Source: Asticcacaulis sp. UBA2476
GTDB lineage: Bacteria; Pseudomonadota; Alphaproteobacteria; Caulobacterales; Caulobacteraceae
NCBI GenBank assembly: GCA_002342035.1
Contig: DDPE01000080.1
Location: 1-32,090, forward strand
DNA: 32,090 nt
Direction: 5' to 3'
Shown piece by piece: positions 1 to 8,315 of this stretch (position 1 is its first letter; each line of letters opens with the position of its first letter). The translations under genes were made by a program, and so were the position numbers. Under the pieces are notes generated by a model. The model made no database searches, was not told where the DNA came from, and saw only the letters and a list, made by a program, of their open reading frames with translations.

Positions 1-146
1 GCTATCCCCCTCCGTCATTTTCGCTTCGCTCAATGCCACCTCCCCACGGTAAACCGTAGGGAGGAGAGCGTCTCTTCTCCTCCCTATCAAGCCTTTTGGC
101 GAAGATGGGGAGGTGGATGGCCGCAGGCCAGACGGAGGGGGATAGC
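1..146. repeat. Dispersed GC-rich inverted repeat, copy 1
   Basis: The 16-base termini are perfect inverted copies (GCTATCCCCCTCCGTC at 1-16, GACGGAGGGGGATAGC at 131-146). Inside them sit CCACCTCCCC near 42 and GGGGAGGTGG near 106, then TCCTCCC cores, so the whole element can fold into one long stem-loop. Related elements lie near 19091, 26511 and 31459. It sits just downstream of the topA stop codon and could act as a transcription end or RNA-stability hairpin. That role is inference; the symmetry is directly visible. Confidence 0.85.
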
Positions 147-158
147 GCTGTAGATGCG

Positions 159-2771
159 TTACGCCTCGGCCTTTTTCTTGGCTGGGGCTTTTTTAGCCGG
201 GGCTTTCTTGGCGGCGGGTTTTTTGGCCGCCGTGGTCTTGGTCGCCGCCTTCTTGGCCGCCGTTTTCTTCACGCCGCCCTTGGCTGCGATCAGTTCCAGC
301 GCCTGCTCCAGCGTCACCTCTTCGGGCGTTATGTCCTTGGGCAGGGTGGCATTGACCTTACCGCATTTGACATAGGGGCCGTAGCGACCGGACATGACCT
401 GAATGGCCTCATCATTATCCGGATGTTTGCCCAATTCCTTAAGCGGTGCGGCGGCCGAACCCTTACCCTTGGCATTGGCTTTTTTCTCGGCCAGCATGAC
501 GACGGCGCGGTTGATGCCGACCTCGAAAATCTCATCGAAATTGGCAAGGTTTGCGTAGGTGCCGTCATTGGCGATAAAGGGCCCAAAGCGCCCCAAGCCT
601 GCCGTGATCGGCTTATTGTTTTCCGGGTTGATGCCGATTTCGCGTGGCAGGGACAGAAGTTTCAGCCCGCGTTCAAGGTCAATCGACGCCGGTGGCCATG
701 CCTTGGGCAATGACGAGCGCTTAGGCTTATCCTCTTTCGATTCCGCTTCGCCCAACTGAACGTAAGGGCCAAAACGTCCTATTTTCAGGGAGACGACCTT
801 ATCCGTGGCCGGGTCAACGCCCAACTCGCGGTCACCGGAGGCGCCACCGTCTTCGGACGCGCTTTCAGGGTTGCCGACGGGGCGGGTGAACTTGCATTCC
901 GGATAGTTGGAGCAGCCGATAAAGGCCCCGAACCGTGAGGTTTTCAGGCTCAGCAGACCGTTGGCGCAGGACGGGCAGGCGCGCGGATTGGTGCCGTCGC
1001 CCTTGTCGGGGAAGATGTGCGGCCCCAGCGCGTCATTGAGGCGGTCGAGCACCTCAGAGACGCGGAACTCCTGCACGCCACCGGCGGCGGCGTGGAAATC
1101 CTGCCAGAATTCGCGTAAGAGCGCCTTCCAGTTCAACTCACCGGCGGACACCAGATCGAGTTTTTCTTCGAGGTCGGCGGTGAAATCATATTCAACATAG
1201 CGCTTGAAGAACTCTTCAAGGAAGGCGGTGACCAGCCGGCCTTTGTCTTCTGGGATAAAGCGGTTCTTATCCATGCGGACATAGGCGCGGTCGCGCAGGA
1301 CGGTCAGCACCGACGCATAGGTCGAGGGACGCCCGATGCCCAGTTCTTCCATCTTCTTGACGAGGGTGGCTTCACTATAACGCGGGGGTGGTTCCGTAAA
1401 GTGCTGGGCAGGCTTAATGGCATGAACGGCGGCGCTGGTGCCGACACGCACGGCGGGCAAGCGGCCACCGTCCTCATCGCCGTCATCATCCTTGCCTTCT
1501 TCGTAGACCGCCAGATAGCCATCAAAAGTGATCACCTGACCGGTGGCGCGTAGGGCGATTTGCTTATCGGGGCTGGTGAGGTCAATGGCGGTTTTCTCAA
1601 CCTTGGCCGCTTCCATCTGCGACGCCATGGTCCGCTTCCAGATCAACTCATAAAGCCGTGCCTGATCACCCTCAAGGCGCAGGGTTTCGGGGCGGCGATA
1701 GAGCGAGGTCGGGCGCACGGCTTCGTGGGCTTCCTGAGCATTTTTGGCCTTGGCCTTATAGAACCGCGGGGTTTCCGGCACATAGGCCGGGCCGTAGCGT
1801 TCGCCGATCAGCTTGCGCATTTCGGCAATCGCTTCCGGTTCAACATAGACGCCGTCGGTTCGCATATAGGTGATCAGACCGGTCGTTTCGCCACCGATAT
1901 CAACACCTTCGTACAGTTTCTGGGCCGTCTGCATGGTGCGCGAGGCGGAGAAGCCCAGTTTGCGCGACGCTTCCTGCTGCAGGGTTGAGGTGGTAAACGG
2001 CGGCGGTGGGGTGCGTTTGCCGGGTTTTTGATCGACCTCGGTGATGGTGAAGTTCGACGCGGCAATGGCGGCTTCGGCGCCCTTGGCCGCGGCTTCGTTG
2101 GGCAGGTCGAACTTACCCAGTTTTTTGCCGTTAAGCTGGATCAGCTTGGCCGAAAACGGCGGCGAATTGGCCGAAACCTCAGTATCGACGGTCCAGTATT
2201 CTTCGGTCTTGAACTTTTCGATCTCGACTTCGCGGTCAACGACGATCTTGAGCGCCACAGACTGCACCCGTCCGGCCGAGCGTGCGCCCGGCAGCTTGCG
2301 CCACAACACCGGCGACAGGGTAAAGCCCACGAGGTAATCAAGGGCGCGGCGGGCGAGGTAGGCTTCGACCAGTTCCATATCCAACTGGCGCGGATTGGCC
2401 ATGGCCAGATCGACGGCGGATTTGGTGATGGCATTGAACGTGACGCGCTCAACGGTCTTTTCCTTGAGCACCTTTTTCTTATTCAGCACTTCAAGCACAT
2501 GCCAGGAAATGGCTTCCCCTTCGCGGTCGGGGTCGGTCGCGAGGATAACGCCATCGGACGCCTTGGCAGCCTCAGCGATTTCGTTCAGGCGCTTAACCGC
2601 CTTGGGGTCGGCTTCCCAGATCATGGCGAAGTCTTCGTCGGGCTTGACGGAGCCGTCCTTGGACGGAAGGTCGCGCACATGGCCGTAGGACGCCAGAACC
2701 TTATAGTCCTTGCCCAGGTACTTGTTGATGGTTTTGGCCTTGGCAGGACTTTCGACGATAACCAGCTTCAT
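159..2771 (-). CDS. topA: DNA topoisomerase I (type IA)
   Basis: Relaxes negative supercoils by cutting one DNA strand through a transient phosphotyrosine link. The 870 residues are full length for a bacterial TopA. The Toprim domain comes first, with Glu7 (VESPAKAK) and the acidic DPDREGE motif at about 80-86. The active-site tyrosine is Tyr302 in TYMRTDG. A CPSC...CSNYPEC zinc-ribbon-like segment follows at about 620-650, then three C-terminal repeats marked by GRFGPYV, GRFGPFI and GRYGPYV. The last ~35 residues are almost entirely Lys and Ala (AAKK/APAKK repeats), a histone-H1-like tail that probably binds DNA non-specifically. No good ribosome site is seen before the ATG, so the transcript may be short-leadered. 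In Caulobacter-like genomes topA commonly lies next to dprA, as here. Confidence 0.98.
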   Translation of the reverse strand: MKLVIVESPAKAKTINKYLGKDYKVLASYGHVRDLPSKDGSVKPDEDFAMIWEADPKAVKRLNEIAEAAKASDGVILATDPDREGEAISWHVLEVLNKKKVLKEKTVERVTFNAITKSAVDLAMANPRQLDMELVEAYLARRALDYLVGFTLSPVLWRKLPGARSAGRVQSVALKIVVDREVEIEKFKTEEYWTVDTEVSANSPPFSAKLIQLNGKKLGKFDLPNEAAAKGAEAAIAASNFTITEVDQKPGKRTPPPPFTTSTLQQEASRKLGFSASRTMQTAQKLYEGVDIGGETTGLITYMRTDGVYVEPEAIAEMRKLIGERYGPAYVPETPRFYKAKAKNAQEAHEAVRPTSLYRRPETLRLEGDQARLYELIWKRTMASQMEAAKVEKTAIDLTSPDKQIALRATGQVITFDGYLAVYEEGKDDDGDEDGGRLPAVRVGTSAAVHAIKPAQHFTEPPPRYSEATLVKKMEELGIGRPSTYASVLTVLRDRAYVRMDKNRFIPEDKGRLVTAFLEEFFKRYVEYDFTADLEEKLDLVSAGELNWKALLREFWQDFHAAAGGVQEFRVSEVLDRLNDALGPHIFPDKGDGTNPRACPSCANGLLSLKTSRFGAFIGCSNYPECKFTRPVGNPESASEDGGASGDRELGVDPATDKVVSLKIGRFGPYVQLGEAESKEDKPKRSSLPKAWPPASIDLERGLKLLSLPREIGINPENNKPITAGLGRFGPFIANDGTYANLANFDEIFEVGINRAVVMLAEKKANAKGKGSAAAPLKELGKHPDNDEAIQVMSGRYGPYVKCGKVNATLPKDITPEEVTLEQALELIAAKGGVKKTAAKKAATKTTAAKKPAAKKAPAKKAPAKKKAEA

Positions 2772-3050
2772 ATGGCTTTTATAAATCCGTCTGCAAAATA
2801 GCGATGAGCCTGAAAATGGGAGCAGGCTTCAAATATGCCAGCCTTAAAGCGCTTTCAACGAACTGTGAAGCGGCTTTTTTGCCACGGCGGCCATAGAGGG
2901 CTGATCTTGAGTCTCCGCCCACATAAATCCAAAGGTGGTAAGAATGAGAATTGCAATTAAAGGTAATTTTATTTAAGCTTTCAACTGATGGGGGAGAGGT
3001 GGCCTGTGCCATATCCCGTGCCTGCGGGCATTTAGGTATAAGGAGTAGCT

Positions 3051-3230
3051 ATGAAGGAGTTGGAGCGCGAAGCCGGTCAGGAGGTTTCCGTGCAGGAACA
3101 GGCCGAGGTTCTGGTCTATATCGGCGATATGGCGGCATCTCTGGCACAGATGGCACAAAAGGTCGGGCATCAGGGCCTGAGCGAGCATCTCTATCATGCC
3201 GCTCAAAAGGCGCGCGGGCCTATGGCTTGA
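3051..3230 (+). CDS. Small conserved-looking protein, 59 aa
   Basis: A short ORF reads MKELEREAGQEVSVQEQ at the start and ends HAAQKARGPMA. It has a clear ribosome site (TAAGGAG, 3039-3045) six bases before its ATG. It lies in the gap between topA and dprA and ends six bases from the dprA stop codon, so the two genes converge. The product is a soluble, acidic then weakly basic, Ala/Gln-rich helical protein with no signal peptide, membrane segment or cysteine. I do not recognise a family. The ribosome site and regular coding composition argue that it is real. Function unknown. Confidence 0.6.
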   Translation: MKELEREAGQEVSVQEQAEVLVYIGDMAASLAQMAQKVGHQGLSEHLYHAAQKARGPMA

Positions 3231-3236
3231 TGGTGA

Positions 3237-4388
3237 TTAATCGACCAACACGTAATAGCCGCCAGGCTGAGGGGCGATCAGTCCGGCGATTTCAAGCTCG
3301 CTCAAGGCCGCAAAACCCAGCGTCATTGACGCGCCCGCAAGCCTGAGCACTTCGTCGCGGTGGCTGGGGGTATGGCTGATCAGGTTGAGGATTTGCGTGC
3401 GCAGGTCATCGATCCGGTCATCAAGATCGTCGGTGGTGTCCTCAGGTGTCGCCAGATAGTGCGGGCGCATATCGTCATAGGCCGGTCGCGCCCCGTCGTT
3501 TAAGCCCATGCCGCTTTCCAGTATGCGGATGACGTCTTCGGCCGTTTCGCACAGGTGCGCGCCCTGGCGCAGCAGGTCGTTCGATCCGCGTGCGCGCGGA
3601 TCAAGCGGCGAGCCCGGTACGGCGAAAACATCGCGGTTTTGCTCACCGGCCAACCGGGCGGTGATCAGAGAGCCTGAACGCAGTTCAGCCTCAACGACTA
3701 TCGTCCCCAGGGTCAACCCGCTGATGACCCGGTTGCGGCGTGGAAAATCGCGGGCGTGGGCCTTATAGCCCGCCGGACTTTCGGAGACCAGCACGCCGTA
3801 GGATTTGAGCGCGGTATAGAGGTCTTGGTTCTGCGGCGGATAAACATCATCAATCCCGCCACCCAAGACCGCCGCTGTGCCGGTTTTAAGCGACCCCTGA
3901 TGGGCGTGGGTGTCGATGCCGCGTGCCAGACCTGAGACGATAGTGTATCCGGCTTCGCCCAGTTCGGCAGCCAGGGTGTGGGCCATCTTCATACCGGCGG
4001 CGGAGGCATTACGCGCCCCCACGATCGCCACGGCTTTAGGGGGCAGTGCGTGTTCGCCCAGCAGCCACAGTATGGGCGGGGCGGCGGCGATATGGCTGAG
4101 CAGTTTGGGATAGTCTGCATCGCCCAGCACGACCAGACGGGCGCCGGTGGCGCGGCTGTGTTTGATCTCAGCCTCAACCATCGCCAACGGGGCGGGTGTT
4201 ATGCCGCCGCCGGCGCGTTGGGCCAAAGTCGGTAAAGCTTCAAGCGCACGGATTGCGCTGCCGAAACGGGTGATAAGTTGCTGGAAATTGATCGGGCCGA
4301 TGCGCTGAGTGCGCGCCAGTCTCAGGCGGGCGACGCGCTCCTCTTCGGTCTTGACTGGCGGGAAGGGCGGCGCATCGAACAGGGACAT
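3237..4388 (-). CDS. dprA: DNA-processing protein DprA
   Basis: DprA/Smf binds incoming single-stranded DNA in the cytoplasm and loads RecA during natural transformation. The 383 residues have the family's three-part order: an N-terminal SAM-like region (about 15-75), a Rossmann-like fold with VGARNAS at 123-129 and SGLARGID at 152-159, then GGGIDDVYP, and a C-terminal winged-helix segment (about 320-383, ending GGYYVLVD). Its ATG abuts the plsY stop codon with no gap, so it is the last gene of the pyrB > pyrC-like > plsY > dprA operon and may be translationally coupled. DprA is widespread in species never shown to be competent, so its presence alone does not prove competence. Confidence 0.96.
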   Translation of the reverse strand: MSLFDAPPFPPVKTEEERVARLRLARTQRIGPINFQQLITRFGSAIRALEALPTLAQRAGGGITPAPLAMVEAEIKHSRATGARLVVLGDADYPKLLSHIAAAPPILWLLGEHALPPKAVAIVGARNASAAGMKMAHTLAAELGEAGYTIVSGLARGIDTHAHQGSLKTGTAAVLGGGIDDVYPPQNQDLYTALKSYGVLVSESPAGYKAHARDFPRRNRVISGLTLGTIVVEAELRSGSLITARLAGEQNRDVFAVPGSPLDPRARGSNDLLRQGAHLCETAEDVIRILESGMGLNDGARPAYDDMRPHYLATPEDTTDDLDDRIDDLRTQILNLISHTPSHRDEVLRLAGASMTLGFAALSELEIAGLIAPQPGGYYVLVD

Positions 4389-5018
4389 CTAGGCGGTCTT
4401 GTCCTTTTTGCCGATTTTAGGCTCGGTGCCATTCAGCAGCCGTTTGATATTGTCCTTATGGCGGATGTAGATCAACACGGCCATGAACAGGCTCATCAGC
4501 ACGAACGGGTAGGGCTGATCAATCAGGAAGCCTACGGGTGCGATGAGTGCGGCGGCGACCAGAGCGCTCAAAGACGAGATGCGCAGGGTAAACGCCACCA
4601 GCAACCAGATGGCACCGGCGGCCAGCCCCATCGGCCAGGCGGCGGCAAACAGGGTGCCAAGGAAGGTCGCTACGCCCTTTCCGCCCTTGAACTTCAGCCA
4701 GACGGGGAACAGGTGGCCCAGAAACGCGGCGGCTCCGGCCAGCGCCATGCCGGTTTGGCGGGTGGCGATATCGACGGACAACAGGGCCGCAAACGCAATG
4801 CCAACGGCCATAGCGCCTTTGCCCGTGTCGCCTAAAAAGGTGATCAGCGCCAGATCTTTGCGGCCGGTGCGCAGGACATTGGTAGCACCGATATTGCCGG
4901 AGCCGACCTCACGGATGTCTATGCCCGCCAGTTTGGTCGTCAGCACGCCAAACGGGATCGACCCCAGAAGGTAGCCGCCCAGTACGGCAAGGGCATAGAT
5001 GATCGGTTGGCTCAGCAC
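4389..5018 (-). CDS. plsY: Glycerol-3-phosphate acyltransferase PlsY
   Basis: Transfers the acyl group of acyl-phosphate to glycerol-3-phosphate, the first step of membrane phospholipid synthesis, in the inner membrane. It has 209 residues and several hydrophobic helices. The family motifs are visible: LLGSIPFG near 18-24, the GSGNIGATN loop at 39-47 followed by LRTGRK, and GGKGVATFLG in the middle, which form the conserved cytosolic active-site loops. The C-terminus is a short lysine-rich cytosolic tail. It starts nine bases after the pyrC-like stop and ends directly against dprA, so it is inside the operon. Linkage with pyrimidine genes is positional; no functional link is known to me. Confidence 0.97.
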   Translation of the reverse strand: MLSQPIIYALAVLGGYLLGSIPFGVLTTKLAGIDIREVGSGNIGATNVLRTGRKDLALITFLGDTGKGAMAVGIAFAALLSVDIATRQTGMALAGAAAFLGHLFPVWLKFKGGKGVATFLGTLFAAAWPMGLAAGAIWLLVAFTLRISSLSALVAAALIAPVGFLIDQPYPFVLMSLFMAVLIYIRHKDNIKRLLNGTEPKIGKKDKTA

Positions 5019-5027
5019 GGTCTGTCC

Positions 5028-6332
5028 TTAATCGGCGGCGTAGACGATTCGCCCATCCACCAGCGTTTTTAAGACCTTACCTTGCAGGGTGCGGTTTTCA
5101 AACGGCGAGTTTTTGGATTTTGACAATATGTCTTTTTCGCGCAACGCAAACGGCGCATCGACATCGACCACAATGATATCGGCGGGGGCGCCTTTTTTAA
5201 GGCGTCCGGCTTCAAGGCCCAATATCTGCGCCGGATTGATGGTCACGGCCCGTAGCAGGTCGATCAGCGGAATATCACGATCAAAATGCAGCCCGATCAG
5301 GGCTGCCAGCAGGGTCTGAAGGCCGATCGCGCCGGGGGTGGCTTGCGAAAACGGCAGGCGTTTGTCTTCGGCGGGCGCGGGGCTGTGGTTGGAGACGATG
5401 ACGTCAATCACCCCGTCTTCGACCGCATCGACCAGAGCCACCCGGTCGGATTCGGCCCGCAGCGGCGGATCGAGGCGATAGAAGGTGCGGTAATCACCGA
5501 TGTCGAATTCATTGAACACCAGATGGTTGATGCTGACGCTGGCATAGACCTCTAAGCCCTTGGCCTTGGTGCGTTTCAGGGTTTCGACCGACGCCGCAGT
5601 TGATATCTGATCGACCAGCAAGCGCGTGCCGGTCAGTTCGACCATGGCGAGGTCCCGCTCCAGCGCTATGCGTTCGGCCAGCGCCGAAACCCCCGACAGG
5701 CCCATGCGCGAGGCCATTTCGCCGGAGGTGGCGACCGCTCCGTCGGACAGCCACGGCTCCTTGGGGCGGTGGGCGACCAACGCATTGAATCCGCCCGCAT
5801 AGGCCAGTACGCGGCCAAAGACCTTGGTGTTGATGATCGGTTGATCGACATCGGTGAAATAAAGCGCACCGGCCTCATTCATCAGGCCTATCTCGGCCAT
5901 GGTCTTGCCGTCGCAGCCCTTGGTGGCCGCACCGGCGGGGTAAACATGCACCAGTTCGATATCGCGGGCGCGGCGCAGGATAAAATCGACCATCGCCGGC
6001 TCATCAATGACCGGATGGGTGTCGGGCTGGACCACAAACGAGGTCACGCCACCCGCCGCCGCGGCCAGAGACGCCGATTTCAGGGTTTCTTTCTGCTCAT
6101 GGCCGGGCTCACCGGTCTTGACCCTCAGGTCGATCAGGCCGGGGCAGACCAGATTACCGTCGCAGTCGATGACCTTATAATCCGCGCTGCCCGAAGGTGG
6201 CACATCAGAGAAAATGACGTCGGCGATGACGCCTTCGGCTATGATGACCGAGCCGGGGCCATCATAGCCGCTTTCGGGGTCGATCAGGCGGGCGTTCACA
6301 AGGGCGAGGGGTTGAGAGGTGTTTAGGGTCAT
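5028..6332 (-). CDS. Dihydroorotase homologue, probably catalytically inactive (PyrC'/PyrX type)
   Basis: The 434-residue fold is clearly that of a type I dihydroorotase: PGLIDLR.KTGEPG.E near 64-80, AAAAGGVTS at 90-98, FTDVDQP at 159-165, LDPPLRAESDR at 288-297. The metal-ligand positions are changed. The HxH pair is Arg70-Val-Lys72, the His before the STA motif is Gln242 (DQISTA), and the catalytic Asp of the usual TDHAP is Asn315 (SNHSP). Asp161 and His188 remain. This fits the non-catalytic homologues that, in Pseudomonas, assemble with aspartate carbamoyltransferase. Its start overlaps the pyrB stop by four bases (ATGA), which suits co-production with PyrB. A separate active dihydroorotase would be needed elsewhere in the genome. 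Confidence 0.9.
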   Translation of the reverse strand: MTLNTSQPLALVNARLIDPESGYDGPGSVIIAEGVIADVIFSDVPPSGSADYKVIDCDGNLVCPGLIDLRVKTGEPGHEQKETLKSASLAAAAGGVTSFVVQPDTHPVIDEPAMVDFILRRARDIELVHVYPAGAATKGCDGKTMAEIGLMNEAGALYFTDVDQPIINTKVFGRVLAYAGGFNALVAHRPKEPWLSDGAVATSGEMASRMGLSGVSALAERIALERDLAMVELTGTRLLVDQISTAASVETLKRTKAKGLEVYASVSINHLVFNEFDIGDYRTFYRLDPPLRAESDRVALVDAVEDGVIDVIVSNHSPAPAEDKRLPFSQATPGAIGLQTLLAALIGLHFDRDIPLIDLLRAVTINPAQILGLEAGRLKKGAPADIIVVDVDAPFALREKDILSKSKNSPFENRTLQGKVLKTLVDGRIVYAAD

Positions 6333-7303
6333 TTGCCTTCTGCCTCCAGGCGCGCGGCCAAGGATGCTAGCACCGCCATGCGGGCGGCGACGCCCATTTC
6401 GACCTGATCCTGAATGAGGGAGATGCTGAGGTCGTCGGCGACTTCGGAGTCGATTTCGACCCCGCGGTTCATCGGGCCGGGGTGCATGACGCGCACGTTC
6501 TTGGCGGCGACTTGCAGCTTTTCACGGTCAAGGCCAAAGAAGCGGAAATATTCGCGGGTCGAGGGGATAAACGCCCCGTCCATGCGCTCAAGCTGAAGGC
6601 GCAGCATCATGACCACATTGGCCCCGGCAATGCCTTCGCGCATGTCGTGATAGACTTCGCAGCCCCACTGATCGGCATCGCCCGGAATGAGCGTCGCAGG
6701 TCCGACCAGCCGGACATTGGCCCCCATGGCATTGAGCAGAATGACGTTGGATCGCGCCACGCGGGAGTGGCCAACATCGCCACAAATTGCCACGGTCAAG
6801 CCATCAACGTGGCCAAAGGCGCGGCGGATCGACAGCATGTCTAGCAAAGCCTGCGTCGGGTGCTGATGCTGACCGTCGCCGGCATTGATGACGCAGCAGC
6901 CGACCTTTTGGGCCAGCAGTTCGGCGGCCCCGGAGGCCGAGTGGCGCACGACCAGCAGATCGGGCTTCATGGCGTTGAGCGTGACCGCCGTGTCGATCAG
7001 GGTCTCGCCCTTGGCCACGCTTGAGCTCTTGGCGGCCATATTGACCGTATCGGCCCCAAGGCGCTTACCGGCCAGCTCAAAACTCGACTGGGTGCGGGTG
7101 GAGTTCTCAAAGAACAGATTGACTTGGGTACGGCCCTTGAGCAGGTCGAGTTTTTTCGTTGAGCGCCGGTTCATATCGACGAACAGATCGGCCAGATCAA
7201 GCAGCGCCATAATGTCAGGCGGATCGAGGTCCTGCGACGCGATAAAGTGGCGTTTGGGGAACGGCAGCAGCCGCTCACGAATCTGGTCGGTGAAATCGGT
7301 CAT
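6329..7303 (-). CDS. pyrB: Aspartate carbamoyltransferase catalytic subunit
   Basis: Condenses carbamoyl phosphate with aspartate, the committed step of pyrimidine synthesis, in the cytosol. The 324 residues contain the carbamoyl-phosphate loop FENSTRTQSSFE (Ser68-Thr69-Arg70-Thr71), HPTQALLDM, and MHPGPMNRGVEID near the C-terminus. The length and the tight overlap with a dihydroorotase-like gene fit the class of bacterial enzyme whose catalytic trimers associate with PyrC or an inactive PyrC homologue rather than with a PyrI regulatory chain; no pyrI is present here. It is the first gene of the operon. A promoter at 7312-7340 would start transcription almost at the ATG, and no ribosome site is visible. 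Confidence 0.98.
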   Translation of the reverse strand: MTDFTDQIRERLLPFPKRHFIASQDLDPPDIMALLDLADLFVDMNRRSTKKLDLLKGRTQVNLFFENSTRTQSSFELAGKRLGADTVNMAAKSSSVAKGETLIDTAVTLNAMKPDLLVVRHSASGAAELLAQKVGCCVINAGDGQHQHPTQALLDMLSIRRAFGHVDGLTVAICGDVGHSRVARSNVILLNAMGANVRLVGPATLIPGDADQWGCEVYHDMREGIAGANVVMMLRLQLERMDGAFIPSTREYFRFFGLDREKLQVAAKNVRVMHPGPMNRGVEIDSEVADDLSISLIQDQVEMGVAARMAVLASLAARLEAEGK

Positions 7304-7311
7304 AAAAGGGG

Positions 7312-7340
7312 GCTATAGGCCGCAATGAAGGATGTGGCAA
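7312..7340 (-). promoter_or_regulatory. Candidate pyrB operon promoter, leaderless or nearly so
   Basis: On the minus strand, a -35-like TTGCCA (7340-7335) and a -10-like TATAGC (7317-7312) are 17 bases apart. By usual spacing the transcript would begin at about 7305, only two bases before the pyrB ATG at 7303. The stretch before the ATG (CCCCTTTT) has no Shine-Dalgarno sequence, which agrees with leaderless initiation. Leaderless mRNAs are common in Caulobacter. This is prediction from sequence alone. Confidence 0.45.
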
Positions 7341-7355
7341 GGGGAGATAGCATTT

Positions 7356-7494
7356 AGAACCTCCCCTCTTGGAGGGGAGGGGGACCGCAAGCGATAGCGC
7401 AGCGGTGGTGGGGTAATAACAGGCTCCACGCTTCGGTTTACCCCCTCTGAATTTTCACTGAAAATTCAGCTCCCCCTGCAACAAGGGGAGTTCT
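7356..7494. repeat. Cluster of GC-rich hairpin repeats
   Basis: The segment holds several inverted repeats. CCTCCCCT and AGGGGAGG at 7360-7380 form a tight hairpin. CTGAATTTTC (7447-7456) and GAAAATTCAG (7460-7469) are perfect 10-base arms around a three-base loop. The outer parts AGAACCTCCCC and GGGGAGTTCT (7485-7494) are roughly inverted. It resembles the other GGGGAGG-rich elements in the window but lacks their GACGGAGGGG terminus, so it is probably a related subtype. It fills most of the gap between pyrB and the next gene. Confidence 0.7.
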
Positions 7495-7568
7495 TTACGA
7501 TCAATGCGCTTGTTGACAATTTCGTGGGGTTTGCCGATTATTTCACTGAGTGGGTCTGGGGAGATATC

Positions 7569-8315
7569 ATGCCAAGTTCTGTAGATTATCGTATCGTCTT
7601 TCAGGACTTTTCCGAAGAGGATATGGCGGATTTCATTTCCGAGCACTTCGATATTTCCCTAACTCCCGAAGAGCTTTTCAGATGTGAGACCTTGGGCGGT
7701 CTGCATGGCCTTGTCATGAATAAGCTTGGTGGCGCAACTCCAGAGGGCAAGTGCGCGACCCAGATGACCTTTTACCGGCTGAGGGAAAATTTGCGCCAAA
7801 ATGGCATCAGGCGCCGACTTACCCCTGCAACACCCTTGAGCAACATAAAAGGCTTTCACTATGGCGCGTTGTTTAGGCATATGGAAAAGCACTCAGGCTG
7901 GCGTCCAGTAGATGTTGCGCGCCCGATCATGCAGGTGTTGCTTTTAATCGTTTTCGGTGCTGGTGTTGGGGCGCTGTGTCTCTGGGTTTCGGATTTTCTG
8001 AAGCGCCTGAATTTACCCGTTTGGCAAGATTTTATCGCTGGCAGCATGGTGTTTCTGATGTTCTTAATCGGCTTGGTTCTGGTAATTGTTATTTTCGCTC
8101 TGCTTTCGCAAACTGTTTTACCTCGAAGATATCCAAAGAATATCACTACGCTCGGACAATTATCGGAATTTAGTGCCGGGCTTAACTCTGATAAGCTGGT
8201 GCAGGCGGGTGCTCGCCTTGATGAGCGGCTAGTGTGGCTGGGTTTGGTGGCATTGTTTGCTGATAACCACGGCGAGGATTTGACAAAGTTAACACCGCAA
8301 ACGCGCTTCGCCTAA
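7569..8315 (+). CDS. Membrane protein of unknown function with two central transmembrane helices
   Basis: The start at 7569 is chosen because GGGGAG (7558-7563) precedes it by five bases; an in-frame ATG at 7524 lacks such a site. The 248-residue product has a soluble N-terminal domain of about 110 residues (acidic DFSEEDMADFISEHF, then LGGLHGLVMNKLGG and MTFYRLRENL), two hydrophobic helices at about 125-150 and 157-185, and a soluble C-terminal part (ITTLGQLSEFS). The N-terminal pattern of a short helix, a LGGLHGLV-like helix and a YRLR helix faintly recalls acyl-carrier-like folds, but I see no phosphopantetheine Asp-Ser-Leu motif. Codon use is more AT-rich than in neighbouring genes, and a repeat cluster borders it, so it may have been acquired. 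The stop overlaps the convergent transporter gene by four bases. Confidence 0.75.
   Translation: MPSSVDYRIVFQDFSEEDMADFISEHFDISLTPEELFRCETLGGLHGLVMNKLGGATPEGKCATQMTFYRLRENLRQNGIRRRLTPATPLSNIKGFHYGALFRHMEKHSGWRPVDVARPIMQVLLLIVFGAGVGALCLWVSDFLKRLNLPVWQDFIAGSMVFLMFLIGLVLVIVIFALLSQTVLPRRYPKNITTLGQLSEFSAGLNSDKLVQAGARLDERLVWLGLVALFADNHGEDLTKLTPQTRFA

Noticed and set aside
2028..2801. A 257-codon open frame opposite topA
   Set aside because: It lies wholly over the well-supported topA gene, and its translation (rich in Gly, Phe, His, Asp) is typical of an antisense shadow.
2779..3012. A 77-codon minus-strand frame upstream of topA
   Set aside because: No ribosome site, low-complexity composition, and it fills the region where the topA promoter should be.
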